From positions 558,847 to 622,846 of the forward strand of contig VYZI01000384.1 of the NCBI GenBank assembly GCA_013397695.1: a stretch of 64,000 nt of DNA, written 5' to 3'. The stretch is from Centropus unirufus (taxonomy: Eukaryota; Chordata; Aves; Cuculiformes; Centropidae). The notes beneath the pieces were generated by a model that saw only the letters and a list, made by a program, of their open reading frames with translations, was not told where the DNA came from and did no database searches. Positions 62,780 through 64,000 of the stretch are shown here, piece by piece. Each line of letters begins with the position of its first letter. The stretch's first letter is position 1. Both the position numbers and the translations under genes were made by a program.

Positions 62780-64000
62780 CTGCAGGACACAAACACACCA
62801 GTCACGACACACACCAACGTGGGAAGTTCAAGAGAAAAATTACAAGAGACACCGAACAGGCATTTTGAGACATTGCCACAAAAAAAGTGAGGATAGAATG
62901 ATTCCTTCGTCAGGCAGGCAAGGAGGAGGCCTGAAACACAGGGAGTGGTTCTTGACAGATAACGGCCACGAGGTGCACCATCTCGGCCCCTCAGGGAACT
63001 GAAAACCCCCGAGTTCATGAAAAAGCTTTTACTGATGGGCAAGAATTTTTCTGACATTCCCAGATCCCGTTAGCCTGTAGTTAAACCCTCAGCTCCCATG
63101 GAACAACTGCTGCAGCCTCCGAGATGTTGTGGAGATGTGGAAGGTTGGTGACCAGGCTTTGAGGCTCTCACACCAGCTCTGTCACAGCTCCCACATGAAC
63201 AGGTATTTCTGAATGAAACCCGTTAATTTGAAAGTTATGCTTATAACACTGAATTAGAGCAAAATTCTGCTTCAGTAAGAAAACTGTGTCAAGGAAAAGA
63301 ATAGCTGCAGTAGAAAACTTCATTCCTAAACTCTGCTGAAAACAATAACGACCTTCAAGCCATCTCAGCAACAGGTACACGGAGCCAGAATCTGCGGGTT
63401 TTGTCACCTCAGCCCTTTTATAACAGCAGTGGCAGTGAGAGAATGACAGGATAAATCACATTAGATCATGTTAACCATTAGGCAAGATCTGGCAGTTTGA
63501 TATTCAGTGGGAATAAGTGATGACTGTAGGCAATTGCAGAAGTAAACTTACATCTTCTTTTAATTATGAGAGTTTTCTTTCCATGGCCACGCTCCTCCCT
63601 GGTTCTATTTCACACAGATATAAATCTGTACAGCCTGTTCCTCTCTATGTATAAAAACACTACTGTGGTACAAGTTTGTTATTCTCCGTGTGCGCTCACA
63701 CCGAAGAGTCACACAGACTGACCTGGACGGGTATGTGTTCCCAGAAACACATCCCATGACATTCCCTCCACACATCACTTGGTGCTTGTGCAAGAGCAGG
63801 TCTGAAAAGGAGCCCCGCTCCAGGGCACCACCACCACCACCACGTTCCGAGGCAGGAAAGCCCTGCACGCACCACGGACCCCCACGTCCCAGGGTTGTGG
63901 TGTTCATGTGCACGAGGGAATGGGGGCCTGTTCTGTTTTGTGGGATTTTTATATTTGGAGGGTCTGACACCTTTAGAATGCTCTGTACCAAGTCAGGCAT
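62780..64000 (-). other. IARS1: IARS1 intron (3' part), running off the window
   Basis: This sequence lies upstream of the exon at 62603-62779 on the minus strand. I looked for the peptide that precedes LVPTDE in human IARS1 (a DEGMAREVINRIQ-like segment) and did not find it, so I read the whole stretch as intron. It holds a short run of six CCA/ACC units near 63827-63843. A minus-strand frame opening MPDLVQSIL at 64000 does not match IARS1. Confidence 0.7.

Noticed and set aside
63605..64000. Minus-strand frame starting MPDLVQSIL at the right edge, considered as an IARS1 exon
   Set aside because: It does not match the IARS1 sequence that precedes LVPTDE, and it runs on through low-quality Gly-rich intron translation.

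Overview
This is vertebrate nuclear DNA, most likely from a bird. It has a spliced protein-coding gene with short introns, 3' ends and older fragments of CR1-type LINEs (the dominant avian retrotransposon), a GC-rich CpG island interrupted by an assembly gap, and otherwise single-copy AT-leaning non-coding sequence. The species cannot be told from what I can see. There is no sign of prokaryotic gene organisation, CRISPR arrays, plasmids or phage.

Only one gene can be identified with confidence. The right end (about 55.4-62.8 kb, minus strand) holds the last six coding exons and the 3' UTR of IARS1, the cytoplasmic isoleucyl-tRNA synthetase. The exons at 62603-62779, 61226-61337, 60234-60359, 57858-58001, 57197-57349 and 55909-55991 join in frame (795 bases: 264 codons plus stop). 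All have canonical AG/GT borders and encode the end of the anticodon-binding region plus the animal-specific C-terminal extension (UNE-I). That extension is visibly a duplicated module. The rest of IARS1 lies beyond the right edge.

Between about 40.5 and 41.96 kb is a CpG island with an 840-base run of N. It is probably the promoter and first exon of a further gene whose exon is hidden in the gap. From memory of mammalian synteny, SPTLC1 and then ROR2 lie on this side of IARS1. I looked for SPTLC1 and ROR2 peptides and found none, so the left 40 kb is either a large first intron or an intergenic stretch. I cannot decide which.

The left 40 kb and the interval 42-55.4 kb contain no recognisable coding exon. 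They hold two CR1 3' tails (about 17.2 and 47.3 kb), two old, heavily decayed CR1/L3-type LINE fragments (about 34.4-35.75 kb plus strand, about 51.99-52.33 kb minus strand), a decayed inverted-repeat element at 31.6 kb, a few short tandem repeats, and small CpG-rich patches (26.4, 46.5 and 59.1 kb). I found no convincing novel biological system. The best leads are the hidden promoter at the gap, a CpG patch with a perfect splice donor at 26.4 kb, an IARS1 intron that stays open for about 150 codons, and the decayed palindromic element.
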